A stretch of 64,000 nt of DNA from Pseudomonas sp. GM79 (lineage in GTDB: Bacteria; Pseudomonadota; Gammaproteobacteria; Pseudomonadales; Pseudomonadaceae): positions 56,038 to 120,037 of the forward strand of contig NZ_AKJE01000044.1 of assembly GCF_000282495.1 (NCBI RefSeq). Reading direction: 5' to 3'. The position numbers and the translations under genes are program-made. This document shows positions 1 to 9,380 of this stretch, piece by piece. The number at the start of each line of letters is the position of its first letter. The first letter of the stretch is position 1. The notes beneath the pieces are model-generated. The model did not search any database and was not told the origin of the DNA. It saw only the letters and a list, made by a program, of their open reading frames with translations.

Positions 1-113
1 TCCCAAACACGGGAACCGGCACCACGCACAGGAATGAAAGCGGCTGGCGCGTAGTTGGGAACCATTACCTGGTCGAAATCGGCGCGTTCTACCGCAGCGT
101 GCTCAACGGACAT
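1..113 (-). CDS. aruC: N-terminus of acetylornithine/succinylornithine aminotransferase (partial)
   Basis: Only the first 37 codons are in the window; the gene runs off the left edge. The peptide begins [20 protein letters not shown] and continues with a [11 protein letters not shown] stretch, which I recognise as the start of Pseudomonas AruC/ArgD. This is a PLP-dependent class III aminotransferase acting on N2-acetylornithine in arginine synthesis and on N2-succinylornithine in the arginine succinyltransferase pathway. The ATG has an AGGAGA Shine-Dalgarno site. The catalytic lysine lies outside the window. In P. aeruginosa aruC heads the aru operon close to argR; here the order is kept but a large unrelated gene lies between them. 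Confidence 0.9.
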   Translation of the reverse strand, partial: MSVEHAAVERADFDQVMVPNYAPAAFIPVRGAGSRVW

Positions 114-191
114 CGGAGTCTCCTGAAAAGGAACACTCGCCTGAAACTGGCGAGCTTGGTGAGGATTGTAAGGACAGTTTTCAGCCCGGCC

Positions 192-258
192 TTGCCGCCA
201 AGCGACAACTTCTTATAGCGCAAACACAGGTTTTGCCCGGGTTTACGGCAATGCGACA
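192..258 (-). promoter_or_regulatory. Putative ArgR operator (direct repeats) upstream of aruC
   Basis: Read on the minus strand, the region holds three copies of the pattern TGTCGC-N8-AA, the half-site described for the AraC-type ArgR of Pseudomonas. 258-243 reads TGTCGCATTGCCGTAA. 228-213 is a degenerate copy starting TGTGTT and ending in AA. 207-192 reads TGTCGCTTGGCGGCAA. The last two are spaced exactly 21 bp apart, which is the reported direct-repeat period. They lie 80-145 bp before the aruC start. The regulator gene itself is encoded at 5488-6468. Confidence 0.65.
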
Positions 259-419
259 AATAGCGTCGCAAAGGCGCAGTTTAAACTGCTGACGGGGTTT
301 GCGGCAGGCGTGCTCAGTTCTATCTGATGCGGTGTTGCCGATGGCGGTAAATATGTACCGCACGCCGTTCAGGCTGATGGGTTTTGCTAGAGGTCTTTCG
401 AACCCAGACGACCTCTTCC

Positions 420-3400
420 ATGAACATGAACACCGAACACCCAGACGCTTCGATGCCATCTTTCAAGCCGGATGCGCACTATCAGCACCTGATGAGCGTC
501 ATTCCTTCCTGGCTGATGCAGGCGAGCGCACAAAAGCGCGAAGCCTTGCTGAAGATCAAACCGCAGCTACCCGCTGAACTCAAGGCAGCCTCCAGGGCAC
601 AGCACGTCGAACTGGGCAAACTCAATGCACGGCATTGGGAGGCGCAAAACCGTGTCGATCGGGCCTTGGCGCGCCTACAAAACGCCAGCACCTTTGCCGA
701 GCCAATACTTGCAGCCGAGATCAAGAAACGCTTTGGGCTGGAACTGGATGTCAGCCATACCTTTTTGCGTCTTTATATTCCTGCCCGCATTCCCTGGCTG
801 CGATTGAAATCCGGGGCAGCACGCATCTGGACCGTGTCGCTGCTGGATGCCGCCCTGCACAATTTTGAAAGCAGCGAGACGACAGACCAGGCCTTCGAGT
901 CCGCTTCCACCTATATCACCCCGCCTTCTTCCACCGGGCAATTCAAACAACTGCCGCATATCCTGCAAAAAATGCCCATCGCTGCATTTACCCGATTGTG
1001 CCGGGAACTGGACATTGGCGAGCGCTACAAAGAGCACCTTGAAGAAAACCTGGGCCTGCGCAATCCGGTGGCGACAGCGGTCATGCAATCCAAAGTTCGC
1101 AACAGCCAGAAAGCGGCACTCATTGCCGCCCTGCAAATGGCGTACATGCAAAACAAGCTTGGCGGTGCTGTTCATCAACTGATCCTTGGCTTATTGGATG
1201 GCCTGCAACACTTGCGCCTGCGCGGCCAGGAATGGGGCTGCCATGAACTGACAATCATGAACGCCAACCTGACCGGTATCGTGCTGTTTGCCCCGGATCT
1301 GGAGCGTTCGCACGAAACGGTTCGGGTAGTGGCCTATATTCCCGACGACCCCGAACACCCGATCAAGGAGTATTCCTCCACCGGCGCATTCGCCCAGGAA
1401 CTGATCCAGCGTTTGCGCAATCATGACTATCAACAATTCTTCAGTCGCTTTATCGACCATGAGGATCGCGGGCACTTTTTCGCTCAGTTGAACAACCGCC
1501 TCACCCCCATCACCTGGCAACCGCTTCAACCTGGCGATTCGCGCCCCACGTGGAGAGACAATCCAGACCAGCGCGTGAACCTGCAAATGGCGGCAGTGCC
1601 AATCCAGGGCGATCTGTGGACTCATCTCTACCAGCGCAAACTGGACAAGATCCTCAACGATGCACGGGTCATCGCAGTATCCACTGCCCTGGTCGACCAA
1701 AAAGCCCGATGGGCGTTATGGGACTCCTTCACCGACGTTGCCTCGGCGCTGCTGAACATCGCAGCCTTTGTCGCCCTGCCGTTCGTGCCGTTCCTCGGCG
1801 AACTGATGCTGGGCTACATGGCATATCAATTGCTCGACGAGACCTTCGAAGGCATCGTCGACTGGGCAGAAGGCCTGACAGATCAAGCGCTCGAGCATTT
1901 CATGGAGACGGTTCAGTCCGCGGTCCAACTGGGCACTTTGGCAGTAGGAGGTGCCCTTGTCGTAGGGGAGTTTCGCTCAGTCCTGCCTCGAGAAGTCGTT
2001 GAGTTCATTGACCGTTTCAAACCGGTCAAGACACCGAATGGCGAAACCCGCTACTGGAAGCCCGATCTGGCGCCGTTCGAACAACGCGCAGAACTGTCCA
2101 AGGGTTCGCCAACCGACGAACGCGGGCTGCACAACCATCAGGGCAAATCCCTGTTGAGGCTGGAAGACAAACTCTATGCCGTGATCGAGGATCCGCAAAC
2201 CGGCCAGCACCGCATCGACCACCCGACTCGCCCCGACGCCTATAAACCAGCGCTTAAACACAATGGCGAGGGCGCTTGGCAAACCGAGCTGGAGCAACCG
2301 CTGGAATGGGATCAGGCCAAGTTGTTGCGCCGTATCGGTCCCGACATGGAACGTTTTTCCGTCATCGAGCGTGAGTGCATGCTCAAGATCAGCGGCGACG
2401 ATGAAAACACGCTGCGCAAGATGCACACGGATGTCGAACGGCTGCCCCCCATGCTTGCCGACACCCTCAAACGGTTCAGGATCGAACAGGACATTCAAAC
2501 CTTTATCGAACAGATGAACAGCGACCGTCCTGAAGACTTCCTCAAGGCCGATCCCGTGACACAGCTGGAATTACTCCACGAAAACGGCTACTGGCCCGAG
2601 CGAAAAGGCCTGCGCCTGATTGATAAAAAGGCTCAAACCCTTTGGCAAAGCCCCGGCTCCGCGGTGCCGGACCTGCAAATCGATGTCACTCAAATGAACG
2701 ACGGCGACTTGCTCAAAACGTTTCTTCTGACACTGGATGAAGCCGAAATAAAAACGCTGATGGGCGAGGAGTTCGGTGCCCCCGTCGCCCGTCTCGACAC
2801 CCGCACTCGCACACTGCGTCGCACGCTGGCTGAGATTGTCGAACGCAAAAGAGCCATCTTGTTCGACTATCGGTATCGCAAACTTGAACGCGGTGCTCGC
2901 GCCCTGGCGCACACCATCATCAACGCCGAACCCGGCCTGCCGACGAGCCTCGCAGAAGCAGTGCTCGACACGGCGAGCGATCAGGAACGGCAACAGCTCA
3001 AACAGGGAACATTGCCCGGACGACTGGTGGAACTGAGCCGTGAGGCCGCTTTGCAAACACGGGTGACACGCGCCTACGAAGGCCTTGAGCTTAAGTCGAC
3101 CGCCGATAACCTCGACACACAGAGACTGGCCCTGCACTCGCTAGAACGTTTACCGGGCTGGTCGGGGCAACTGCGCATCGAACTTAGGCAGTACCACTAC
3201 GAGGGACAACTGATCGACAGCGTCGGCAAAACGGATGCGCCGCTGCACAAGGTCCTGGTCATGACTGAAGAGGGCTCGTTTCAGGCCTATGACGAGACAG
3301 GCCAGGCACTCAATTCCGCCAGCGGTCTGTATGCCAGCCTGCTGCAGGCATTCCCCGACCCGGAGCGTACCGCGCTGAAGATCCACATCGGCGAAGGTGA

Positions 3401-5453
3401 AAAACTCAAACAATCGATCCGCGAACATGCCTTGAGCCGCGATGAGTTGCGCGCACTGCTATCGCATCACCCCATCTTCAAGCCGACTTACGACCCATCA
3501 GTGATGCGCCTGCTGGGTGGCTCCGAAGGCTATCGGCGTATGCCGAGCCAGCCACTGACGTTACAAGACAGAGCCCATAGTCTGTTCCCCCATCTTTCGG
3601 CCGAAGAACTGCAGGCGTACGTCGAACGGCTACAACTGCATCCGAGCGGACCGCGAGCAGAATTGACGCGACTGATCGGCGAACACGAAAGGCTCGTCGA
3701 TGAACTGCAACTCTGGACCGGCGATATCCCGCTGTATATCCCGGATACCGATGTCAGAATCGTCGCCAACCAGTTCTCCACACAACAACGCAATCGCAGG
3801 CAGTTCATGAACCAGCTGATCGACTGCTGGCGTCGGCAGGCCTCCCACCCTCTGACCGACACCTGGCACGTCGATTTTATTTTTTCACGGCCGATTTTGG
3901 GTGAACTCCCGGTGCTGAGCGCCGATTTCGCTCACGTGAGCAACCTGGCATTGGCCGGCCATCGAGCCACTCAGGGCGTGAATGGATTCTTGAGGCGCTT
4001 CTCCGGACTGCATCGTTTGGCCCTGCGCAATTTCAACCTTGGTACTCTCCCGGACGCCATCACCCAATGGCCGCACCTCAACGAACTGATTATCAGCGAC
4101 TGTGCGCTCACCCTCACCCCGCAGAGCCAGGCGAGACTCGCTGGGCTGGGCGAGCTGACAACACTGGATCTTTATCAAAATCCGCTGGGGTTACTCCCCA
4201 ACGTCGAAAACATGCCCGATCTGGATTACATCGATGCGGCAGGGACCGGCATCTCCAGCATTCCCACCGGTTTGCTGACGCGCCCCCGCCTTCGAACCGC
4301 CCTGCTCAATGACAATCGAATCCCGGAACTGCCTGCCGCCCTCTTCGAACTGCCACCGGACATACAGAATGGCTTTGACCTGAGCGGCAACCCGATTTGC
4401 GCAGCAGACCGCGAACGCATCAAGCGCTACTTCGTCAAGACCGGCCGTGACTTCGGTGTCTTTGCTGAACAGGCGGATATCCAACGAGTACAACGACTCT
4501 ATCCGCGACTGGATCAAGAGCGAGCCAGCGATTTCATTTATCGCCTGCCTGGCACACTGCAAGAAGGTCAAACAGAGCTGACACGCCTGGAAGGCGAGTT
4601 CGAAACGTTGAGGACCACCCTGGAAATCTGGACCCAGGACATTCCCACCCACCACCCGGTTTCTGGCCAAGCCCTCACGGACGTGGAGCGGGTACTCGAA
4701 GAGTTGAACCGAATTGAAACCAAACGGATTCTGGAGCGTTGCTGGCGCCATGAAACCAATGTGGACGGCTTCAACGCGACACTGATACCCACCTATGATT
4801 TGACGCTAACCATCAACATCACTGGCAACCTGCCGGTGCTGAGCGCCGACTTCAGTCACGTCACGCTGCTCTATTTGCACAGTGATGCTGGCATGACCTC
4901 AGGGGCCGGGCGTTTTCTGGAATGCTTCCCCCGCCTCAAAAGCCTGACCATCCGCGAATACACACTGAACGATATCCCCGACGCCGTTTTCAGGATGAGC
5001 GATCTGACAGCATTGGCCCTGACCCGGTGTCAACTCACCTTGACCACGCAAACCATGCTCGAACTGGCGCAAATGGAGGGCCTTGACTATCTGGAACTGA
5101 GCAACAACCCATTGGGGCTGACACCCGACGTCAGTCAGATGCCCGAGCTTGCCATACTGCTGTTAAACAACACCGGCATCACTGAGTTTCCCCCAGGGCT
5201 GCTGCAACTCAAGTTTCTGGACGTGGCTGATCTGAGCGCAAACGCGATCATTGAGATACCCAGCGACATTCTGGAGCTGCCGATGGAAATTGGCGAAAGC
5301 CTCAACCTGAGAGGGAATCCGTTGTCCGAAGACAGCCTTCGACGACTCTTTGATTACTTCAGGCTGAACAACGTTGACTTCGGGCTTGATGAAATCGCCG
5401 ATAACGCGCAACTGGAGATGTCATCTTCTGGAAACTCAGAGGTTGAGGAATAA
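420..5453 (+). CDS. Giant leucine-rich-repeat protein with dermonecrotic-toxin-like N-terminal region
   Basis: A protein of about 1677 residues. The N-terminal two thirds resemble the long dermonecrotic-toxin-like domain (DUF6543 type) of large Pseudomonas LRR proteins. A hydrophobic helical stretch lies at about residues 438-480. The C-terminal third carries two leucine-rich-repeat blocks, at about residues 1150-1340 and 1460-1660, with NPLGL and LSGNP-type repeats. Each block is preceded by a matching helical segment ending LWTGDIP or IWTQDIP, so a module of about 300 residues is tandemly duplicated. Relatives often end in a NEL ubiquitin-ligase domain; here the protein stops after the second LRR in an acidic tail and I see no such domain. 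No signal peptide is visible, so export would need a dedicated system. The start is uncertain: ATG 420 is used, while ATG 426 or an upstream TTG at 384 is possible, none with a strong ribosome site. Confidence 0.8.
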   Translation: MNMNTEHPDASMPSFKPDAHYQHLMSVIPSWLMQASAQKREALLKIKPQLPAELKAASRAQHVELGKLNARHWEAQNRVDRALARLQNASTFAEPILAAEIKKRFGLELDVSHTFLRLYIPARIPWLRLKSGAARIWTVSLLDAALHNFESSETTDQAFESASTYITPPSSTGQFKQLPHILQKMPIAAFTRLCRELDIGERYKEHLEENLGLRNPVATAVMQSKVRNSQKAALIAALQMAYMQNKLGGAVHQLILGLLDGLQHLRLRGQEWGCHELTIMNANLTGIVLFAPDLERSHETVRVVAYIPDDPEHPIKEYSSTGAFAQELIQRLRNHDYQQFFSRFIDHEDRGHFFAQLNNRLTPITWQPLQPGDSRPTWRDNPDQRVNLQMAAVPIQGDLWTHLYQRKLDKILNDARVIAVSTALVDQKARWALWDSFTDVASALLNIAAFVALPFVPFLGELMLGYMAYQLLDETFEGIVDWAEGLTDQALEHFMETVQSAVQLGTLAVGGALVVGEFRSVLPREVVEFIDRFKPVKTPNGETRYWKPDLAPFEQRAELSKGSPTDERGLHNHQGKSLLRLEDKLYAVIEDPQTGQHRIDHPTRPDAYKPALKHNGEGAWQTELEQPLEWDQAKLLRRIGPDMERFSVIERECMLKISGDDENTLRKMHTDVERLPPMLADTLKRFRIEQDIQTFIEQMNSDRPEDFLKADPVTQLELLHENGYWPERKGLRLIDKKAQTLWQSPGSAVPDLQIDVTQMNDGDLLKTFLLTLDEAEIKTLMGEEFGAPVARLDTRTRTLRRTLAEIVERKRAILFDYRYRKLERGARALAHTIINAEPGLPTSLAEAVLDTASDQERQQLKQGTLPGRLVELSREAALQTRVTRAYEGLELKSTADNLDTQRLALHSLERLPGWSGQLRIELRQYHYEGQLIDSVGKTDAPLHKVLVMTEEGSFQAYDETGQALNSASGLYASLLQAFPDPERTALKIHIGEGEKLKQSIREHALSRDELRALLSHHPIFKPTYDPSVMRLLGGSEGYRRMPSQPLTLQDRAHSLFPHLSAEELQAYVERLQLHPSGPRAELTRLIGEHERLVDELQLWTGDIPLYIPDTDVRIVANQFSTQQRNRRQFMNQLIDCWRRQASHPLTDTWHVDFIFSRPILGELPVLSADFAHVSNLALAGHRATQGVNGFLRRFSGLHRLALRNFNLGTLPDAITQWPHLNELIISDCALTLTPQSQARLAGLGELTTLDLYQNPLGLLPNVENMPDLDYIDAAGTGISSIPTGLLTRPRLRTALLNDNRIPELPAALFELPPDIQNGFDLSGNPICAADRERIKRYFVKTGRDFGVFAEQADIQRVQRLYPRLDQERASDFIYRLPGTLQEGQTELTRLEGEFETLRTTLEIWTQDIPTHHPVSGQALTDVERVLEELNRIETKRILERCWRHETNVDGFNATLIPTYDLTLTINITGNLPVLSADFSHVTLLYLHSDAGMTSGAGRFLECFPRLKSLTIREYTLNDIPDAVFRMSDLTALALTRCQLTLTTQTMLELAQMEGLDYLELSNNPLGLTPDVSQMPELAILLLNNTGITEFPPGLLQLKFLDVADLSANAIIEIPSDILELPMEIGESLNLRGNPLSEDSLRRLFDYFRLNNVDFGLDEIADNAQLEMSSSGNSEVEE

Positions 5454-5487
5454 TCAACGCCTGATTCGAGTGCAGCCAGGCGCAGAT

Positions 5488-6468
5488 TCAACCGCGCTCG
5501 GACGGCACCGATGACAACTCGAACGGGCTGCTGCTGCGCCGCTGGTTGCGATCTTCCCGCGGCGTGGCGCCGAAGAAGTTGCGGTAGGCGCTGGAGAAGT
5601 GTGGCCCCGAAGAGAAGCCACATGACAGGCCGATCTGGATGATCGACTTGCTGGTTTGCATCAACATCTGCCGGGCCTTGTTCAGGCGCAGCTCCAGGTA
5701 GTACTGGCTCGGCACACGGTTGAGGTACTGCTTGAAGATCCGCTCCAGCTGCCGACGCGATACACACACGTGCTGGGCGATTTCGTCGGTGGTCAGCGGC
5801 TCTTCGATATTGGCTTCCATCAGCAACACCGCCTGGGTGAGCTTCGGATGACTGGAACCGAGGCGGTTCTGCAGCGGAATGCGTTGGCGTTCGCCACCCT
5901 CGCGGATGCGCTCGACCACCAGCTCTTCCGACACCGCACCGGCCAGTTCGGCGCCGTGATCGCGGGCCAGCACCGCCAACAACAGGTCGAGTACCGACAT
6001 GCCGCCGCACGCGGTCAAGCGATCGCGATCCCAGTCGAACAGGTGACTGGTGGCAATCACCTTCGGGAAACGCTCGGCGAAATCGTCCTGCCAGCGCCAA
6101 TGCACGGCAGCGCGATAACCGTCGAGCAAACCCAATTGCGCCAACGGGTAAACACCGGCCGACAACCCGCCGATTACACACCCGGCGCGCACCAGTTGTT
6201 TCAGCCCACTGCTGAGCGCTGGCGCGAGCGAGGTCGGCGGCTCATCGGCGAGCAGGAACAGTTTCTGGAAGTTTTCGAGCTTGCCGGCCCACGGTTCACC
6301 CGGCAATTGCCAGGCGCCTTCGGTCGGCGGTTCGGCCTGCAAAAACGACAGTTCGTAAACAACGTCCGGATGCACACGCTGGGCAACACGCAAGGCCTCC
6401 TCAGCCAGCGCAAGCGTCAGAGCTTTAGTGCTGGGCCAAATCAGGAAACCAATTCGATGGGCAGTCAT
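5488..6468 (-). CDS. argR: ArgR, AraC/XylS-family arginine-responsive regulator
   Basis: 326 residues, beginning MTAHRIGFLIWPSTKALTLA, which matches Pseudomonas ArgR (about 329 residues; unrelated to E. coli ArgR). The N-terminal 190 residues form a DJ-1/PfpI (GlxA-like) sensor domain. The C-terminal 100 residues are an AraC double helix-turn-helix with VSRRQLERIFKQYL and a GFSSGPHFSSAYRNFFG second helix-turn-helix. It activates arginine uptake and catabolic genes (aot, aru) and represses synthesis genes when arginine is present. In P. aeruginosa it is the last gene of aotJQMOP-argR, and the order here is the same. A 307-bp spacer with a long inverted repeat separates it from aotP. The ATG at 6468 is chosen over the upstream TTG-type extension because it matches the known N-terminus. 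Confidence 0.9.
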   Translation of the reverse strand: MTAHRIGFLIWPSTKALTLALAEEALRVAQRVHPDVVYELSFLQAEPPTEGAWQLPGEPWAGKLENFQKLFLLADEPPTSLAPALSSGLKQLVRAGCVIGGLSAGVYPLAQLGLLDGYRAAVHWRWQDDFAERFPKVIATSHLFDWDRDRLTACGGMSVLDLLLAVLARDHGAELAGAVSEELVVERIREGGERQRIPLQNRLGSSHPKLTQAVLLMEANIEEPLTTDEIAQHVCVSRRQLERIFKQYLNRVPSQYYLELRLNKARQMLMQTSKSIIQIGLSCGFSSGPHFSSAYRNFFGATPREDRNQRRSSSPFELSSVPSERG

Positions 6469-6775
6469 GGCGGGCAATCCGAAGCAAAGAACAGAATGAA
6501 GGCATGGGCCAAGGCTAGCCCGTAAATGAACACAAATCTTGAAACCGGCAAAGATCAAATGTGGGTGCTAGCTTACAGCCCCCCTTAATGTAGGAGCTGT
6601 CGAGTGAAACGAGGCTGCGATCTTTTGATCCTGGCTTTTTAAAAGATCAAAAGATCGCAGCCTCGTTTCATTCGACAGCTCCTACAGGGGTTGGCAAACC
6701 AGCTCCCACAAGGAATCCGGGCCAGCCTTTAGGCTGCGAAGCATGCACTATCGCGGTGCACAACGGCAGTCCTGA
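6469..6775. repeat. argR-aotP spacer with 41-bp inverted repeat (long REP/MITE-like)
   Basis: The 307-bp spacer holds a near-perfect inverted repeat. The left arm, 6590-6630, starts GTAGGAGCTGTCGAG and ends TTTTGATC; the right arm, 6645-6685, is its reverse complement with one mismatch; a 14-nt loop lies between. The same family recurs at 13745-13824 and 55886-56001. It would form a very strong hairpin in the aot-argR transcript and could reduce read-through or protect the upstream mRNA. No gene is seen in the rest of the spacer. Confidence 0.85.
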
Positions 6776-7540
6776 TTATTTCAAGCTGCCGGACAAAAAT
6801 TGTTGCAAACGCTCGGACTGCGGATTGACCAGCACTTCGCGCGGGTTGCCGCTTTCTTCGACGACGCCTTTGTGCAGGAACACCAACTGGTTGGACACTT
6901 CGCGGGCAAAGCCCATTTCGTGCGTCACCACCACCATGGTCCGGCCTTCCTGCGCCAGGGCCTGCATGACTTTCAGCACATCACCGACCAACTCAGGGTC
7001 GAGGGCCGAAGTCGGTTCGTCGAACAGCATCACCTCAGGCTCCATCGCCAGCGCACGGGCAATCGCCACTCGCTGTTGTTCACCGCCGGACATGTGGCCC
7101 GGGTAAGCGTCTTTGCGATGAGCAACGCCGACCTTGTTCAGGTAGTGCTCGGCCTTCTCGCGGGCTTCGGTCTTGGACATGCCGAGCACGTGGACCGGCG
7201 CTTCCATGATGTTTTCCATCGCGGTCATGTGCGACCACAGATTGAAATGCTGGAACACCATCGACAGGCGCGAACGCATGCGTTGCAGCTGTTTCGGGTC
7301 GGCGGCTTTCAGCGCGCCGTCCTTGTTGGCAACCAGTTTCAGCTCTTCGTTGTTAAGCAGAATCTTGCCGGCGTGCGGTTGCTCGAGCAGGTTGATGCAG
7401 CGCAGGAAAGTACTTTTGCCGGAGCCACTGGAGCCGATGATGCTGATCACATCGCCAGCCGCCGCTTTCAGGGACACGCCCTTGAGCACTTCGTGACTGC
7501 CATAGCGTTTATGCAGGTCTTGGACTTCAAGTTTGTACAT
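6776..7540 (-). CDS. aotP: Arginine/ornithine ABC transporter, ATP-binding subunit
   Basis: 254 residues, the usual size for polar amino acid transporter ATPases (HisP/GlnQ type). The Walker A motif GSSGSGKST lies near residue 38, the signature MSGGEQQRV near 155, Walker [14 protein letters not shown] follows, and the switch histidine is in VVVTHEMGF. The ATG at 7540 gives the family-like start [14 protein letters not shown]; an in-frame start five codons upstream is less likely. It is fifth in aotJQMOP and 27 bp after aotO. It powers import of arginine and ornithine from the periplasm. Confidence 0.92.
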   Translation of the reverse strand: MYKLEVQDLHKRYGSHEVLKGVSLKAAAGDVISIIGSSGSGKSTFLRCINLLEQPHAGKILLNNEELKLVANKDGALKAADPKQLQRMRSRLSMVFQHFNLWSHMTAMENIMEAPVHVLGMSKTEAREKAEHYLNKVGVAHRKDAYPGHMSGGEQQRVAIARALAMEPEVMLFDEPTSALDPELVGDVLKVMQALAQEGRTMVVVTHEMGFAREVSNQLVFLHKGVVEESGNPREVLVNPQSERLQQFLSGSLK

Positions 7541-7567
7541 GCGGTCGGTTCTCACAAAAACAGTCAG

Positions 7568-8680
7568 TCAGTCGTTGAGCAAGCGCCCGTGACGCAGCGC
7601 TTCGCGCCCCGCCACCTTGGCCAGCCAGAAACCGGGTTGGGCATAACGCAGCCGTTCAATGGCAAACAGCACCCCGGACGTACCAGCACACACCGTGCTG
7701 ACCCGATCCGATAACGGATCGATCACTTCAAAAATCTCGTCGCCCGCCTCAACCCACTCACCGGGTTTACGCAGGAAACTCACCACGCCCGGATGCGGCG
7801 CGAACAGCAATTCGGTGCCTTCGAACGGCAGGCCTTCGCAAGCGTCTTGCGCAGGTTTTGGCCATTCGCCACTGATCAAGCCTTGTTCAGCGAGGAACGC
7901 CAGAATGCCTTCGGCGTAAGCCTCTGCCTCTGGGCGGCCGGTATCGGATTGGCCGCCCAACTCGATGGTCGTCGCCAGGCAGGCCAGTGGAATCTGGGCA
8001 TCCGGAAACAGACGCGACAGACGCAGCCATGGCAGCGAACACGCTTCATCAAAAGAGCTGCCGCCGGAATCTTCCGCCAACAGCCCGACCTTGACGTTCA
8101 AGTGTGCAGCCAGCGAGCGCCAATGCGGCCAGTGCTGCGGCAAGGCGTACATGTGCAGCGCCGCTTCGCAATCGCAGTGCAAATCCAGCACCACATCGGC
8201 AGTGCAGGCATGGCTGAGCAAGATGCGCTGCATGCCTTGCAACTGACTCGCGGCAGGCGGCAAGGCAGCCAGCACATCGCTCATGGTTTCACGGATCAAA
8301 CGGACATTGGCGTGAGGATCGTCACCCAGATGCCCCTGCAGCTCAGCGGCCACAGGCTCACTCAGCTCAACGAAATCCCGGTTGAAGTTCTTGCCGCTGC
8401 CGGCCTCGAAACGCCCCTGATGGTTACCCTGAAGCAGTTGACCGAGGCCCAGTGGGTTGGCCACCGGCACCAGTTCGATCACACCGTTGAGCAAGCCTTG
8501 GGCTTCGAGTTCGGTCAGGCGCTTTTTCAGCTCCCAGGCCGTGCGCATCCCCGGCAGTTCATCGGCGTGCAGACTGGCCTGGATGTAGGCCTTGCGCTCG
8601 CCAGCGCCGAAGCGGAACACCGAAATCCGGCGTTCGCTGCCCAGGTGGCTCCACGGCAATGCATGATCGATGCGTTCCAT
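7568..8680 (-). CDS. aotO: AotO, succinylglutamate desuccinylase/aspartoacylase-family protein
   Basis: 370 residues of the AstE/AspA zinc carboxypeptidase-like family (M14 clan). The zinc ligands are visible in HADELPG near residue 41 and DLHCD near residue 171. The C-terminal part looks like the small beta-barrel domain of the family. It sits inside the aot transporter operon as in P. aeruginosa, where its biochemical role is not clear; a hydrolytic step on an acylated amino acid is a family-based guess. The ATG begins one base after the aotM stop codon, so translation is probably coupled. Confidence 0.85.
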   Translation of the reverse strand: MERIDHALPWSHLGSERRISVFRFGAGERKAYIQASLHADELPGMRTAWELKKRLTELEAQGLLNGVIELVPVANPLGLGQLLQGNHQGRFEAGSGKNFNRDFVELSEPVAAELQGHLGDDPHANVRLIRETMSDVLAALPPAASQLQGMQRILLSHACTADVVLDLHCDCEAALHMYALPQHWPHWRSLAAHLNVKVGLLAEDSGGSSFDEACSLPWLRLSRLFPDAQIPLACLATTIELGGQSDTGRPEAEAYAEGILAFLAEQGLISGEWPKPAQDACEGLPFEGTELLFAPHPGVVSFLRKPGEWVEAGDEIFEVIDPLSDRVSTVCAGTSGVLFAIERLRYAQPGFWLAKVAGREALRHGRLLND

Positions 8681-8681
8681 A

Positions 8682-9380
8682 TCAGTGCTTCCGCGGGGCC
8701 AGATAGCCCAGCCAGCGGTGCTCGGCCATCTTGAACAGGCGCACCAGAATGAAGGTCAGGCACAGGTAGAACACGCCGGCGGTGATGTAGGCTTCGAACG
8801 GCAAGTAGAACTGAGCGTTGACCGTGCGCGCGGCACCGGTGATGTCGATCAGGGTCACGATGGACGCCAGACTGGTGGTCTGCAGCATCATGATCACTTC
8901 GTTGCTGTACTGCGGCAGTGCCCGGCGCAGGGCCGACGGCAACAGGATTCGCTTGTACATTTTTATGCGCGACATGCCCATGGCCTTGGCCGCTTCGATC
9001 TCGCCATTGGGCGTGGCACGCAGGCTGCCGGCGATGATTTCAGCGGTGTATGCGCTGGTGTTGATGGCGAAGGCCAGGCACGCACAGAACGTGGCGCTGG
9101 ACAGCCATGGCCAGAGGAAGCTTTCACGCACCGCTTCGAATTGCGCCAGGCCGTAGTAGATCAAAAACAGCTGCACCAGCATTGGCGTGCCGCGAATCAC
9201 GTAGGTGAACAGCCAGGCACTCATGTTGACGACCGGCTGCTTGGAGACGCGCATCAGCCCCAGCGGCAGTGCCGCCAGCAGACCGAAGAACAGCGACAGC
9301 GCGAGCAGTTTGAGGGTGGTCACCAGGCCGCCGAAGTACAGCGGCAAGGCCTCCCAAATGACGTTGTAGTCGAAGATCAT
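8682..9380 (-). CDS. aotM: Arginine/ornithine ABC transporter permease
   Basis: 232 residues with five or so membrane helices and the HisM/GlnP-type permease motif; the EAA loop reads EAAKAMGMSRIKMYKRILLP. It forms the inner-membrane channel with AotQ. Its start codon overlaps the aotQ stop by four bases (ATGA), and it ends one base before aotO. The N-terminal FDYNVIWEALPLYFGGL is typical of the family. Confidence 0.9.
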   Translation of the reverse strand: MIFDYNVIWEALPLYFGGLVTTLKLLALSLFFGLLAALPLGLMRVSKQPVVNMSAWLFTYVIRGTPMLVQLFLIYYGLAQFEAVRESFLWPWLSSATFCACLAFAINTSAYTAEIIAGSLRATPNGEIEAAKAMGMSRIKMYKRILLPSALRRALPQYSNEVIMMLQTTSLASIVTLIDITGAARTVNAQFYLPFEAYITAGVFYLCLTFILVRLFKMAEHRWLGYLAPRKH

